Assembly: GCF_963855985.1 (NCBI RefSeq)
Contig: NC_087110.1
Coordinates: 3,153,001-3,217,000 of the forward strand
Direction: 5' to 3'
Source: Ostrinia nubilalis
Taxonomy: Eukaryota > Arthropoda > Insecta > Lepidoptera > Crambidae
Length of the DNA stretch: 64,000 bases
The notes beneath the pieces were generated by a model. It saw only the letters and a list, made by a program, of their open reading frames with translations. It had not been told where the DNA came from and did no database searches. Made by a program: the position numbers and the translations under genes. Positions 1 through 9,625 of the stretch are shown here, piece by piece; position 1 is the stretch's first letter; each line of letters begins with the position of its first letter.

Positions 1-12
1 CTGATACTCTTG
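1..12 (+). CDS. JHEH: JHEH exon, last 12 bases (gene enters from the left)
   Basis: The first 12 bases end in a clean donor (TTG|GTAAGTG). The last G is the first base of a codon completed by the exon at 386, so the join reads D-T-L-G-I-A-L. This matches the epoxide hydrolase region that precedes the SPAGL motif. Reading frame and donor are both seen directly; the rest of the exon lies outside the window. Confidence 0.75.
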
Positions 13-385
13 GTAAGTGTGTTTTAAGGTATATTCTTTATAAGTGTAGTATTCATTTCAGTATGTGTATCAAGCGTTTGAAACTTTGGAAATATCTACA
101 TTCTTCTCCCTTTGTTTTATTTCTTGTAAAAATTGAACCTCAACCCAAATCTAAACCCTTCTTATGTGACTTGGCTTTATCTGTCCTTGTTTTCATCCCA
201 TAAGATTTTTCTTTGCTGTCAAAGATAGATAATCTCCTGCATCTCTTATAGGTTTATATGAACCTGAATTATCCAAATTGTTTAGTAGTCTATCATAACA
301 AAAATAAAGAAACATAATTATTATAGTCGAATGGAAAACCTCCTCTTTTTTAAAGTCGTTAAAAATACTGCCGTTTTTCTTGCAG
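13..385 (+). other. JHEH intron
   Basis: Intron of 373 bases with donor GTAAGT at 13 and acceptor TTTTTCTTGCAG ending at 385. AT-rich, no open frame of note and no recognisable repeat inside. Confidence 0.75.
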
Positions 386-620
386 GTATCGCTCTCCACG
401 AGTCCCCAGCCGGACTTGCCGCGTACATTCTAGAAAAGTTCGTCTTAGCTACAACCAAAGAGGGGAAGTACAAACAAGATGGTGGCATTGTAGACGTGTT
501 CTCAAATGAGGATTTGCTTGACAATATCATGATGTACTGGGTGCCAGGAACGATTACAACGTCCATGAGACTTTATAAGGAAATGGCAGTGAATTCGAAA
601 TTAGAAGCGGCTATTAATTT
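386..620 (+). CDS. JHEH: Juvenile hormone epoxide hydrolase, penultimate exon
   Basis: JHEH is a microsomal alpha/beta-hydrolase that opens the epoxide of juvenile hormone to the diol, ending the hormone signal. This exon encodes the cap-to-core region: G-I-A-L-H-E-S-P-A-G-L-A-A-Y-I-L-E-K-F, then a D-G-G-I run, the segment FSNEDLLDNIMMYWVPGTIT and a helix ending EAAINL. These are typical of insect and mammalian microsomal epoxide hydrolases. The acceptor is TTGCAG at 380-385 and the donor GTAAGTATT at 621. The two bases TT left at the end are completed by A of the next exon (Leu). An ATG at 331 opens the same frame but lies in the intron and is not the start. Family recognition is from motifs; the exact paralogue number is unknown. 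Confidence 0.88.
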
Positions 621-1110
621 GTAAGTATTCATTAGAGTTGGCACACTAAATCGCTTTTTAAAAGCCTAATTGTAAACAAACATTTAACGACATATTTAAA
701 TTACAAAATTAGATAAATTACAAAGATAGCTGTCATATTGTGGTAGTTGATGTGCAGCGTCAAATTAAATGAAAACCTTTTTTCAATATTGACCAAAATT
801 AGCACTTATTAACGACAGAAATACATTACAAGTCAGCCCTAAAACAGCATAAAATACTTAAGGTAGAACAAACAAAAAAGTGCAAAAATTACAAGAAAAA
901 GCAGAAAGAGTCTCCTCAACAGAAAGAGATCTTTTCTAAAGTCTGGTCGCCGAGGAGACTTGAGGTCATTGGACAAAATTCTACGTGCTCGGCGACCAGA
1001 CTATAGACCTTTACTCAAGTTACCTAGAGTAGAGTTTCTAGGTTTACTTAAGTGCCCAGTGAGAGCGCTAGGTACTGAACTTCATCACTTTATACCTAAT
1101 TTTGTTTCAG
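621..1110 (+). other. JHEH intron containing a small foldback repeat
   Basis: Intron with donor GTAAGTATTC at 621 and acceptor TTTTGTTTCAG at 1100-1110. It holds two overlapping inverted repeats: AGTCTGGTCGCCGAG at 940-954 pairs with its exact complement at 988-1002, and AGTCTCCTC at 909-917 pairs with GAGGAGACT at 952-960. The short open frame at 960-1148 runs across this structure and the acceptor, so it is not a gene. Confidence 0.75.
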
Positions 1111-1324
1111 AATACCAACAGACGTACCAACATGGTCCCTTAGATTGAAGCATGAGATATTCTTCGCCCCAGAATTCATACTCAGATGGAAATACCCGAA
1201 CCTATTAGGAACCACCACTCTTGAAGAAGGTGGTCACTTTGCTGCATTCGAGAAACCTGCCATCTTCTCCGATGACATATTCAAAGCTGTAAAGCAGTTC
1301 CAGCAGTTTCATAAGACGAGATAA
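1111..1324 (+). CDS. JHEH: Juvenile hormone epoxide hydrolase, last exon
   Basis: After the acceptor at 1110 the frame continues L-I-P-T-D-V-P-T-W-S and ends at TAA 1322-1324. Visible landmarks are the hydrophobic stretch HEIFFAPEFILRWKYPN and the motif E-E-G-G-H-F-A-A-F-E-K-P, in which His is the catalytic base that activates water against the enzyme-substrate ester in this family. The C-terminus FKAVKQFQQFHKTR is a usual length for insect JHEH. The nucleophile Asp and the oxyanion tyrosines would lie on exons left of the window. No frameshift or stop interrupts the exons seen, so the gene is probably functional. Confidence 0.9.
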
Positions 1325-1392
1325 ATGAGATTTTGATGTGAATGTGTATAGATTTTAAGGATATAAAAGATGCCTTGATTGTATGTTTTTTA

Positions 1393-1398
1393 ATTAAA
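1393..1398 (+). promoter_or_regulatory. Possible poly(A) signal of JHEH
   Basis: ATTAAA lies 69 bases after the stop codon. It is the commonest variant of AATAAA, and no AATAAA is closer. Cleavage near 1415 would give a short 3' UTR. Inferred only from the hexamer. Confidence 0.4.
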
Positions 1399-2137
1399 AC
1401 TTTTGCTATCTCCTTGTACGGTGTTTTACTGCAATGAAAAAGGTAATATTTTAATTTTAAACGAATCTAGGGCTTGCTACACAAAGATGGAACAGTAAAA
1501 TGATTTCCACATTACATAGTAGGTATACTCTTGCAAGTTCTATGAAAGTACCTATATTGTACAGTCGACAGCACATTACTACTTACTTCTATTGCACAAT
1601 AGGAAGCTATTACAGATTATTAACTTTATATGCTATCTGTACAGTCAACGTCAAATATATAGTTCGTGACACCCAAAGTGGTCAAAAAGTTGACCATACA
1701 ACTTTATTCCATGACGTTTTGCAAACTTCTTGACTACTTTCGTAGTTACAAAACTGCACCATTTATTTAACCAACACTAAACTGCCACATTATAACTCCA
1801 CGTTACTGCCAGCAATTAAAAATAAATATCCTGCAAATGTCGCATTATTTTTCGTATAAAATGACACATGTCAACTCAGTTGACGTTTCAGGTGGGCCCC
1901 CAACCCCCTACTTATCTCCGAGCGACAGACAGATTGTGTGTGGTACGGGTGCTTTTAGCACTGGCGATTGTTAGCAGACTTCAGAAAAAAAGATTCTCAA
2001 TTCGATTGTATGTTTATTCGTTGTGTAAATGTGTAATGCGATGACAGTTCATAACTCAAGTTACACACTGATCAGCCAGCCAGCTGAACTGCCAGAGGTC
2101 CTTGTTTCGATTCTGAATGTAAGTCCACCTATAGCTG
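1399..2137. other. Intergenic stretch, nothing recognised
   Basis: AT-rich sequence after JHEH. Open frames at 1500-1733 and 2029-2232 lack any domain or splice context and I take them as chance. A C-rich patch near 1890-1915 is isolated. Confidence 0.4.
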
Positions 2138-2255
2138 TGGGTCTAGACAAAGTGCACTTTTTGATCGAATCGAAAATCGAATCCGTCAAAACTCCATACA
2201 AAAAAAAGGCTTTTCCACTGGTTTGCGATTAAAATGTGCACTTTGTCTAGACCCA
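2138..2255. mobile_element. 118-bp MITE with 3-bp CTG duplication
   Basis: TGGGTCTAGACAAAGTGCAC at the left is matched by its complement at the right end. The element is flanked on both sides by CTG (2135-2137 and 2256-2258), consistent with a 3-bp TSD. The interior (TTTTTGATCGAATCGAAAATCG) is non-coding. A diverged relative of the end (CCTAGACAAAGTGCCC) occurs near 37150. Confidence 0.7.
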
Positions 2256-2258
2256 CTG

Positions 2259-2693
2259 AGGAAAATATGATCTACGTAATCTGTCTTGTAGAGTGTGGTT
2301 TGTGATAGAGTTACAACCCTGATGTCAGATGTAATGAAGCGTCATTTGTAGGTATGACAGTGTTCAATTGGGCCGAAAGCTGAACGTGCCCATTGAAGCA
2401 CCGAGTCTTAGGTATATTATTTTAGCGTTTAGTGTGGTTTTTCGAAAAGTTTATAAGAGGAAACCCACAATTATTTATCAGTTTTATCGATACGGGATTA
2501 TTCCCACTTCTCTTTCAGGAATATGAATTTTGTTATATTAGATAGTGTGAAAATAACGTGGGCTAATCCGCGTTCAAAAAAGGTAAATGGATGTTAAAAA
2601 ATAACACAAAAACGGACAACCCTGTCCAAGACAGAATTATGTCGGTCTCAAACTGGATCCAAGACGGATTACGCCATTTTGTTTTGGGTTTAT
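2259..2693. other. Intergenic stretch, nothing recognised
   Basis: No frame, RNA or repeat that I can support. It forms the left flank of the TTAA element that follows. Confidence 0.4.
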
Positions 2694-2697
2694 TTAA

Positions 2698-3865
2698 CCC
2701 TTCATTTGATTTTGTTCACTGGGATGAACATTAAATTGAAAAAAATAATATGCCGAGTGCATACGTCTTAATTACTGGTAAGTTTTTTTTTTCACTAGAA
2801 AATATACTTAAATTTTGGTAGAAAAATATTTTTATGTGCTAGCTACAGTCTGAAAGCGTTAATTTTAGCCAAAATGCCGACATAGCGGAGACCAGGCTTT
2901 AGTGTCAAGGTGTTTATTCAAGCTTTACATGTTTTTTATTATAATTGAGTAATGACAGTGGTTTTAACGTATTGCATAGTGTTCATGCTCAATAACTTGA
3001 TTGATTTACAATGCTCATTTAATAAATAAGCCATGCTATACCAGGTCAAAGTCGAGTGTTCATCCCAGTGAACATTGCCAAATTACCAGCAATGTTTGAT
3101 TGTTCATCCCAGTGAACGTTGTCAAATAGGCTATCAAACGTTTATTTTTGCTTAATTTTATTGCAGTGGACCAATTTCTTTATTTAGAGTTAATTTTTAT
3201 TTTGTTTGGGTTGTTGGCAGCTTGATACTGTATATTGCATGAAATGTAATAACAGAATAATGTTTTGTTGCTTGTAAAAGTGGACATAATTGTTTTCTAA
3301 ATTTTCATGCAAAATAATTACATATTTTAATTTAGCGGTTGTTTGTAGATTCAAAGTTTGTAGTTCCAAAGAATATTTTTGATTAAAATCATTTTTACTT
3401 TTTTATTTAAACCCTGAAGAATATATTTTATAAATGTAGGAGCTGTTTTTTTATTATTTTGTGCGACTTGTCCACTTTTAAGTTACATGAACAAAAAAAC
3501 ATTTTTTATCTTTAAAAACTTTAAACATTGTTTTACCTCAACGATCACACAAAATTGTATGGTAATAGTTAATTTCTTACTATTTTGTGCACCAAAAAGC
3601 GTTTAATACTATTAATTTAACTTTTTATATGAACAATTGTTTTAATTTAATGCCGCTACCTTAAATTGGCAATGTTCACCCCAATGAACAGTTAAAATTC
3701 TCCATATATTTGGCAGTGTTCATTGGGATGAACATTGTTTTTTTTCTATTTGGTGAAGTTCCGATTTTTTATATATTTTTTTCTGACCTATAAATAACCC
3801 TAAGAACATAAATCCGACGATGTATTTTTATTTCTTGATAAATAATGAGTCTGCCAAATTAAGGG
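2698..3865. mobile_element. Non-autonomous piggyBac-type TTAA element
   Basis: Both ends abut TTAA (2694-2697 and 3866-3869), and the terminal inverted repeats are CCCTTCATTTG (left) and CCCTTAATTTG (complement of right). TTAA duplication together with CCC..GGG ends is the signature of piggyBac elements. The 1168-bp interior is about 75% AT with no transposase frame, so it must depend on a transposase made elsewhere. It carries five copies of an 18-bp palindrome, annotated separately. The family name is inferred from structure, not from a protein. Confidence 0.78.
2713..3734. repeat. Five copies of palindrome TGTTCA-N6-TGAACA inside the TTAA element
   Basis: Near-perfect 18-bp palindromes at 2713-2730, 3057-3074, 3101-3118, 3673-3690 and 3717-3734. 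The consensus is TGTTCAYYCCARTGAACA or its complement. The first sits 15 bp inside the left end; the last two lie 131-193 bp from the right end. Their confinement to one transposon suggests protein-binding sites, probably for the transposase (inference). Confidence 0.75.
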
Positions 3866-3869
3866 TTAA

Positions 3870-4381
3870 ATTTATACAGCGCCGTGGCCGGGCGGAGATG
3901 GAATTTCATAGTTGTTCTTTCTTTTAATTTTGTATGGATAAGTTACGTTCTTCAATAAAAGTTTGATACTTTTATGATCGAATAAGAAAAAGTTGTTAAT
4001 GTAAAGATAAATTATACAGGGTGTTAGGTAAATGGGTATATGAGCCGACACTAGCCCATGTTAACATGGTCATATAAATGGTATGGTGAAGTCAGAAAAT
4101 TGATATCTTCATTTTAATTATTTTATTTTTCATACAAATCGGATTTTATAAATTTTTTTTTTTGTATGAAAATTTAAAAAATTAAAATGATAACCTTTGT
4201 GTAGAAGAATGGGATAGTTGACGTATTGCTCATAGAATTTATGGCTGTTGGGGCAGACAAATTCTCAAGTAAAAAACCATAGTATAGGTAAGCTTCCCTC
4301 GGTGGAACGACGATCTAGTGACTGTCTCGTAAATATAAGTACCTACTGTAACTGTGTGTAAACCCATGGACCACACATTAA
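3870..4381. other. Intergenic stretch with one repeat edge
   Basis: ACAGGGTGTTAGGTAAATGG at about 4016 looks like one end of a dispersed repeat, but no matching end was found. A poly-T/poly-A dyad near 4130-4190 (AAATTTTTTTTTTTG) adds weak secondary structure. No gene. Confidence 0.35.
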
Positions 4382-4426
4382 GGCTGAGTTGCACCACCAT
4401 ATTTTAAACGTGTCAATAACAATAAC

Positions 4427-4738
4427 TAAACAAACACAAATCAAACATGAACATGACCGAAGAAACTCTGTGCAGATTCTGCCATACAGAAGAAGAAACG
4501 GCCATGCATGTTCTTTGCTCATGCGGCCCGCTTATGAGCAAAAGAAGTATCCATCTCGGGCGACACATCATGCACCCGGATGAGATAGCAGATATCACGC
4601 TCCAAAGAATCTGGAAATTTATAGATTCAACGGGACTAAGCAGTGAACTCTAAAGACAAGGGCTGCCACAATAGATCAAACCTGGTCGAGCTGGCGCAAA
4701 TGAAGGCCCAAAACCAATAATAATAATAACAATAACCT
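4427..4738 (+). mobile_element. 5'-truncated LINE, C-terminal zinc-finger scrap
   Basis: The frame 4447-4653 reads N-M-T-E-E-T-L-C-R-F-C-H-T-E-E-E-T, then A-M-H-V-L-C-S-C-G-P-L. This C-x2-C...H-x3-C pattern is typical of the C-terminus of R1/Jockey-type LINE pol proteins. It ends at a stop (4651-4653), followed by a short 3' UTR and an (AAT)n tail. AATAACAATAAC occurs just before (4415-4426) and at the tail (about 4726-4737), a possible TSD, although low in complexity. The copy is dead: only about 68 codons remain. Confidence 0.65.
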
Positions 4739-4792
4739 GTGATTTTGTATGGATTTTGACAGATTTTTGACGTTGGTCAAAGTTAAAGTCAA

Positions 4793-4983
4793 GGCCGGTT
4801 CACACATGTCTTCGTTTTACTGTTCCGTTTTATCGTGTACGTTTTTTTCGTCGATGGCGTATGTAGTTGTATGAGCGACTTCACACATGACACAGTATTC
4901 TGTATACAGTAATACATACATCGACGAAAAAAAACGTACACGATTAAACGGAACAGTAAAACGGAGACATTTGTGAACCAGCC
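4793..4983. mobile_element. Foldback MITE with ~64-bp arms, nested in the TAA MITE
   Basis: The left arm beginning GGCCGGTTCACACATGTC is mirrored by the right arm (complement GGCTGGTTCACAAATGTC) for about 64 bp, through TTTACTGTTCCGTTTWATCG and GTGTACGTTTTTTTCGTCGA. The transcript would form a strong hairpin. The open frame on the minus strand here is a product of the palindrome. Confidence 0.75.
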
Positions 4984-5007
4984 GTAAGGTGGTGCAACTC
5001 AGCCTAA

Positions 5008-5237
5008 GTCTTGCGTCTATGCTAAAATGCACTGAAGTGTACGCAAAGGCTACACAAGTACATACATCTTGGAAACCTATCTCAGGCTCCAGTCTCTCAC
5101 ACACAGTGTAGCATTATTAAGGATTAATTAATTAAATATAAATATTGTGTAACATCTTAAATGTAAATATCAATCAATGTAATTGATGTTATGTGTGTGA
5201 GAGATAAATAAAAAATGTATTATTATTATTATTATTA
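5008..5237 (+). repeat. LINE 3'-end-like sequence with (ATT)n tail
   Basis: Ends in GAGAGATAAATAAAAAATG followed by about seven ATT units (5217-5237). A polyadenylation-like AATAAA directly followed by a microsatellite is usual for LINE 3' ends. No coding part is recognisable. Confidence 0.45.
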
Positions 5238-5876
5238 TACATCGCTATAGCCTGAATCTTCGGTTTATCGCAACGCAATGTGTGTGGCCCATGGTACCTG
5301 AAATAAATCAATAATTATTACAACAACATCAAAATATTTACAGACCTATCTGAACAACAGGAAATATCAATTATTTGGATATCCATTACAAATAGATTGT
5401 CCATTCGATGTTTTGATATCGCCATTCCGGGAAACAGGGTAATTTTGAATATTCCTACGGCAATCCGCCAGAAATTAATAACTGCTCTGCATACTAATTG
5501 AGCGTTTGAAGATGGTATTGGAATTGCTTAATACCTGGTACTCGAATATTATATTAGTACTTATAATTTGGTCATTGTGTAAGTACATAAAATATTATAA
5601 ATTACTGAAAAAAATGTACCTTTAATTGCATCCGTGGGAGATAGAAATCTTTAAGAATCTGTCACAAAGATTAGTACTAGCCTTTGTTACTATGCAACTG
5701 TCTCCGATAACAAACTCCTCTAGCACCGTTGTCTCATCGCAAAGTATTTGGGAGGCAAATGAGGTACACCTCGGTCGGTTGTTCCGCCTTTACTTGGGGG
5801 GTGACCACACGTTCGTGACGTTAAGGACAATCATAAGTCAAATCCGCAGTGGGAAACCGCGTATAGATGACCTACG
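5238..5876. other. Intergenic stretch, one unassigned 84-codon frame
   Basis: The frame at 5626-5880 has no start in good context, no known motif, and ends inside the following MITE. I do not call it a gene. Confidence 0.35.
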
Positions 5877-6018
5877 CTGAACTGTCCCACCAAACTCAAT
5901 GACAGGGGGGCGCTACCATCGTTCAACTATATGGTTTCCAACATGGCAAAAATCGGAACAAGCGATCCGGTATTGACGGTGGCGCCACGCTGTCAATGTC
6001 ACGGATAGGACAGTTCAG
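5877..6018. mobile_element. 142-bp MITE
   Basis: CTGAACTGTCC at the left is matched by GGACAGTTCAG at the right, and a second pair lies inside (GGGGGCGCTACC against GGTGGCGCCACG). No clear TSD. The open frame 5996-6310 begins in its right arm and is not supported. Confidence 0.6.
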
Positions 6019-6262
6019 TATTTTGGAACTATATTTGACTGCACCAGGCAGTCTGCCAAAAATGAGAGATGAGGGGAGATCGTGCGGAGAGATGTATCTG
6101 CCTCGAGTCTTCCGAGACCAAGCTATAAGTGAGCCAAGTCGCTGGAAGACAATCGACGTAGACCGTGATTACGACCGCTCTACCAAAAGCGAATCGAATG
6201 ACAAGAAGAAGGACAATCATAGCCGTCGTTCCACACTTAAAAACTGCGTTAGAGTCACTAAT

Positions 6263-6311
6263 GTCTCCGTAGCTCAGCGATTAGAACAGTCGCGGGCTCA
6301 AGTCCTATAGA
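6263..6311 (+). repeat. Truncated tRNA-like (SINE-head) sequence
   Basis: TCCGTAGCTCAGCGATTAGA matches a tRNA D-arm/A box, and GGGCTCAAGTCC matches a B box, but only about 10 bases separate them, so the anticodon arm is missing. It cannot be a working tRNA. A decayed tRNA-derived SINE head is the simplest reading. Confidence 0.55.
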
Positions 6312-7534
6312 CAGATGATAGTCCATTAATACAATTTTTAACTCACCCACTACCGAGTCAGTGCACTGTTACGTCAATGAAATCAAAGTTAGGCTTATCT
6401 GCTCTAGATAATGTAACACTCGTTATAGGTTTCGTATGAACAAACGCACATAATCTTTCGCTTCATACATAACATTGTCTACAGACAAGTTTTTTGGTAA
6501 AAGTAGAAAATTAAAAGAATGCTCTTCTTTAATAATTCGACGCCATATTAATCGTCCCAAATATCCCATAACCATGGTCACCGCAACACTGAATTGCAAA
6601 GCAGATGTTTCCGAGCGAAGTAATGGCTCGGCCGTAATGAGCCGAGATTTATTCGCAGCCACTACAATTATCACTGTGTAAAGAATAGTTAACTTCGGAA
6701 TAATTAAGGAACAAAACTGTGGTAAAAGCTACTTTTCTTCTTTACTATAAGGCTAATGTTTTCATAAGGATGTTTTCACTCTTTTCTTTACCAATGCGAT
6801 GTCAGATGTTTAATGGAAGGTTAAAGCTTGCCTTTTTAGCTTGACTTTAAAATTATAGAAGGCTTCCAATAATTGAATCCACTATGTATCCGTAAAGCCA
6901 GGGGTAAGAATTATTAACAGCTTAATTAAATTTAAAAAAAACTTAGTTGAAACCGATAGAGTAATTAGGTACTCGACTTAAGGTTCTATGTCCCCTAGAT
7001 GGGGCAGAGGGCGTCCACAACAGTCCTCCATCGCGTTCGTTCTTGAGTTTCGCGTTACTCATATTGGGTAATTTTTTAAATACAGTAATATTCTTATAAC
7101 GTGGCCTATGACCTCAGATAATAAGTTGGGCTTAAATATAAGGGAGCGTAGAGCGCAATAAGGTCTAAATTTAAAAATCTGTATGTGTAAATAAATAATA
7201 ATATAACAGACCGATATAACAGACAAACCAGACTCCAAACTTCAAAATTCCGTAACAGAATGCATTATCCTCTTAGCACAGCTGTTCTATCATGTTCCAA
7301 AAGGGCATATTACATTTACCTTCCTCACAAAACACAAGTATTCCCGAACCATTATTCCACGACGTTTGGCGGCGAAATGCTCCCGTTCCGCAAATCTAGC
7401 TTATGAATAATACGATATAACTCAGGCGGTAATGACGACCGTCTGTAATTTACTGAGATAGAACCAGTACCTCTAGCATGAAAAACTTTTGGCTTCGAAT
7501 CGTTTGCGTACTCGACAAAATTCGATACCCAGTA
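6312..7534. other. Intergenic stretch with a small dispersed repeat
   Basis: A 45-bp segment at 6972-7015 (CGACTTAAGGTTCTATGTCC...) recurs at 56893-56936 with few changes, so it is part of a dispersed family, possibly a LINE end. Frames at 6423-6681 overlap on both strands without motifs. No gene supported. Confidence 0.4.
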
Positions 7535-7638
7535 AGCCTAAGATGCGCGCCGTGATAACTTTTATCGACGTCAATTTGTATGGGCAAAATCGATAAAATG
7601 GCGTGATAACCGCCTATCACGGCGCGCATCTACAGGCT
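7535..7638. mobile_element. 104-bp MITE, copy 1
   Basis: Short element with ends AGCCTAAGATGCGCGCCGTG and complement AAGCCTGTAGATGCGCGCCG. The core is TTATCGACGTCAATTTGTATGGG. It is about 90% identical to the copy at 23451-23553, which has cleaner ends and TA on both sides. Confidence 0.75.
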
Positions 7639-7864
7639 TCAAATTCAACAATAACGTGGAATTCGCTGCCTGCTGATGTCTTTCCTGAACACTATAATCC
7701 GGACCTTGTCAAGGCGAGAGTGAATAGGCACTTAAAGGGCAGATTATGTACCATCCTAGACTGCATCTCACTTAACACCAGGTGCGATTGCGGTCAAATA
7801 CCTGCCTTGTCTTGCATAAAAAAATCTTGATAATTAGGTTGGTGCTAACATTTTTCATACTAGC

Positions 7865-7990
7865 GGTTCTTCAAATTCACAGGGGACGGGTTTCTGGATG
7901 CGAGCACGCAAGACCGGTCTTTGTGGAAATCCTTGGGAGAGGCCTTTGTCCAACAGTGGACGACTTTCGGCTGAAACTAACGATCGAACG
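7865..7990 (+). mobile_element. RTE-type LINE 3' end
   Basis: Carries the conserved tail GTGGAAATCCTTGGGAGAGG, then CAGTGGACG and TTTCGGCTGAAAC, followed by a CGAA-rich tail. Intact copies encode an RTE pol C-terminus ending V-Q-Q-W-T-S-F-G. This copy has a frameshift. Confidence 0.65.
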
Positions 7991-8287
7991 AACAAAATTT
8001 TTTGATGGCGATGTGAATACGCAAACATTACGTTACGTTTTTCGTGCTAGAGGTACAGAGGTATTCCCGGTAAGGACTTTGTGTTGAAGCCTTTGGGAAG
8101 TAGCCGGAAGCGAATTGTAGATATTTTTGCTGTAAGGGCTTTGATCAAATAATCAAAGAGTAAATTAATATAAATACTGGACAGACCTCTCTCGGTATGA
8201 AACTATCTTGCAATGATAACAGTTAAAACTTTTTAATGTAACGAGTAATTAAATTAAACATGAACACAAATAAACAATCAACTTTAA

Positions 8288-8718
8288 GGCCTCAGCCTCG
8301 AACTTAGCGGGCAGCGGGGCGGCGGCGGCGGCGGGGCGGGAGCGGCAGGATCTTATGCGTACAATCAAATAGACCGGTTCTCGAAAACAGCGGCGCGGCA
8401 GCGGCGCCGGAGCGGGCAACGAGCGGGCAGCGGCGAGGGAGCGGGCAACGAGCGGGCAGCGCACTCCTTCTTTTGCCCACAATAAATCGAGCGTTAGGAA
8501 TAAATTTGAATCGAAATAAAATTGTCGCCGTTGTTCAGACATTTCGTTCGCGAATAAAAACAAATATCTCGACAACACAACCCCGAACACAACACTTCGC
8601 GCCGCTAAAGCGCCGCGCGAGCTGCCCGCTGGTTTCGAGAACGGGTCTGCGTTGCCCGCCCCGCTCCCGCGCCGCCGCCGCCGCCGCCCCGCTGCCCGCT
8701 AAGTTCGAGGCTGAGGCC
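8288..8718. mobile_element. GC-rich foldback element with TAA duplication
   Basis: The first ~65 bp (GGCCTCAGCCTCGAACTTAG, then CGGGCAGCGGGGCGGCGGCG) are mirrored at the right end. TAA lies on both sides (8285-8287, 8719-8721). GC content of the arms is far above the surrounding DNA. The interior near 8470-8600 is AT-rich and non-coding. Because of the palindrome, both strands show frames ending in the same peptide PLPAKFEAEA, which is an artefact and not a gene pair. Confidence 0.75.
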
Positions 8719-8821
8719 TAATGAGTTATGTGGTTCTTTTATAATTTTTTAAATACTTTTAGGCTTTTGAGGAATAAAAATTAGTAACAATCTTTGTCAA
8801 TTTCACCGATCCTCAATCAAT

Positions 8822-9062
8822 AACGTCACGCCTATGACGTGTCACGCCAAACATTCACCTCTGATCTAAGTGACACACACGTCGAGTCAAGCCATACAGT
8901 CTTTTAACCAATGACACACCAGTTGTGTCACAAAATTCATGTACCAATGTTTTCAAACAGTCTTTAACACATCAGCTTAGTCACCGGATGGGAATGACAC
9001 ACACGTGGTGTCATGAACACATACTTTCTTGAGACAATGGCACGCTCGTCTTGTCATGAATT
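8822..9062. repeat. Decayed tandem repeat with TGACAC..GTGTCA dyads
   Basis: Dyads TGACACACACGTCGAGTCA (8871), TGACACACCAGTTGTGTCA (8912), TGACACACACGTGGTGTCA (8995) and TGGCACGCTCGTCTTGTCA (9038) are spaced about 42, 83 and 43 bases, as expected for a ~42-bp unit with one decayed copy. Related text CAAAATTCATG or CATGAAC follows each. Confidence 0.55.
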
Positions 9063-9429
9063 TTTACATCAACGTGAATGCGTCCTTATCCGCTACGCCC
9101 ACAATACATATTCGATCGATGCTGAACATTAACAGGACGCTTCAATATGCAAATTGATTGATAAACGGATATTACAGTGTGGAGCAAGCAAAGCCAGATT
9201 TATTATTACTGATTCAGGATTATCAACTTGTTTTGTTTGCGTTATTAACAGGAGATTGGCTTCGTATCGATGTCTATCAATTAGGCAAGCTTGATTGGGG
9301 AGTGGGGTGGAAATTACGTAATACTGTATGCCTATAGGTATATTTGAGTAGTTACTTGATTATCTACTCGGTATTGAGGGAATCAATTTATTACACCCGC
9401 ATGATATGGAAAGCCAGCATTATATGGAA
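9063..9429. other. Intergenic stretch, nothing recognised
   Basis: No frame or repeat supported; right border is the Helitron end at 9430. Confidence 0.35.
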
Positions 9430-9625
9430 CTAGCGGCCCCCCGCGACTTCGTACGCGTGGATCCCGTTTTACCCCCTTAGGAGTGGAGTTTGGTAAAATC
9501 CTTTCTTAGCGGATGCCTACGTCATAACATCTACCTGCATGCCAAATTTCAGCCCGATCCGTCCAATGGTTTGGGTTGTGCGTTGATAGATCACTATGTC
9601 TGTCAATCGGTCAGTCACCTATGAG
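9430..9625 (-). mobile_element. Helitron-type 3' end
   Basis: Read on the minus strand it ends ...GTCGCGGGGGGCCGCTAG followed by T, the CTAG|T terminus with a GC-rich hairpin just before it, as in Lepidopteran non-autonomous Helitrons. Upstream (higher coordinates) lies the family body with GGATCCACGCGTACGAAGTC. The 5' end is unclear. Confidence 0.65.

Larger units (their letters stand above)
4382..5004. mobile_element. TAA-flanked MITE (Tourist/PIF-Harbinger-like)
   Basis: GGCTGAGTTGCACCACC at the left is matched by its complement at 4988-5004, with TAA on each side (4379-4381, 5005-5007). A 3-bp TAA duplication fits PIF/Harbinger-type MITEs. The same end sequence recurs at 57307 and 60484, so this is a family. 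This copy is swollen by a LINE fragment (4427-4738) and a second foldback (4793-4983). Confidence 0.75.

Noticed and set aside
4016..4040. ACAGGGTGTTA as a TIR of a larger element (also at 21340 and 23196)
   Set aside because: No complementary end was found for any of the three.
5996..6310. 104-codon frame
   Set aside because: It starts inside a MITE arm, ends in a tRNA-like repeat and shows no domain.
8249..8721. Two overlapping frames sharing the same C-terminal peptide
   Set aside because: They are the two arms of one inverted repeat, so the shared peptide follows from the palindrome.
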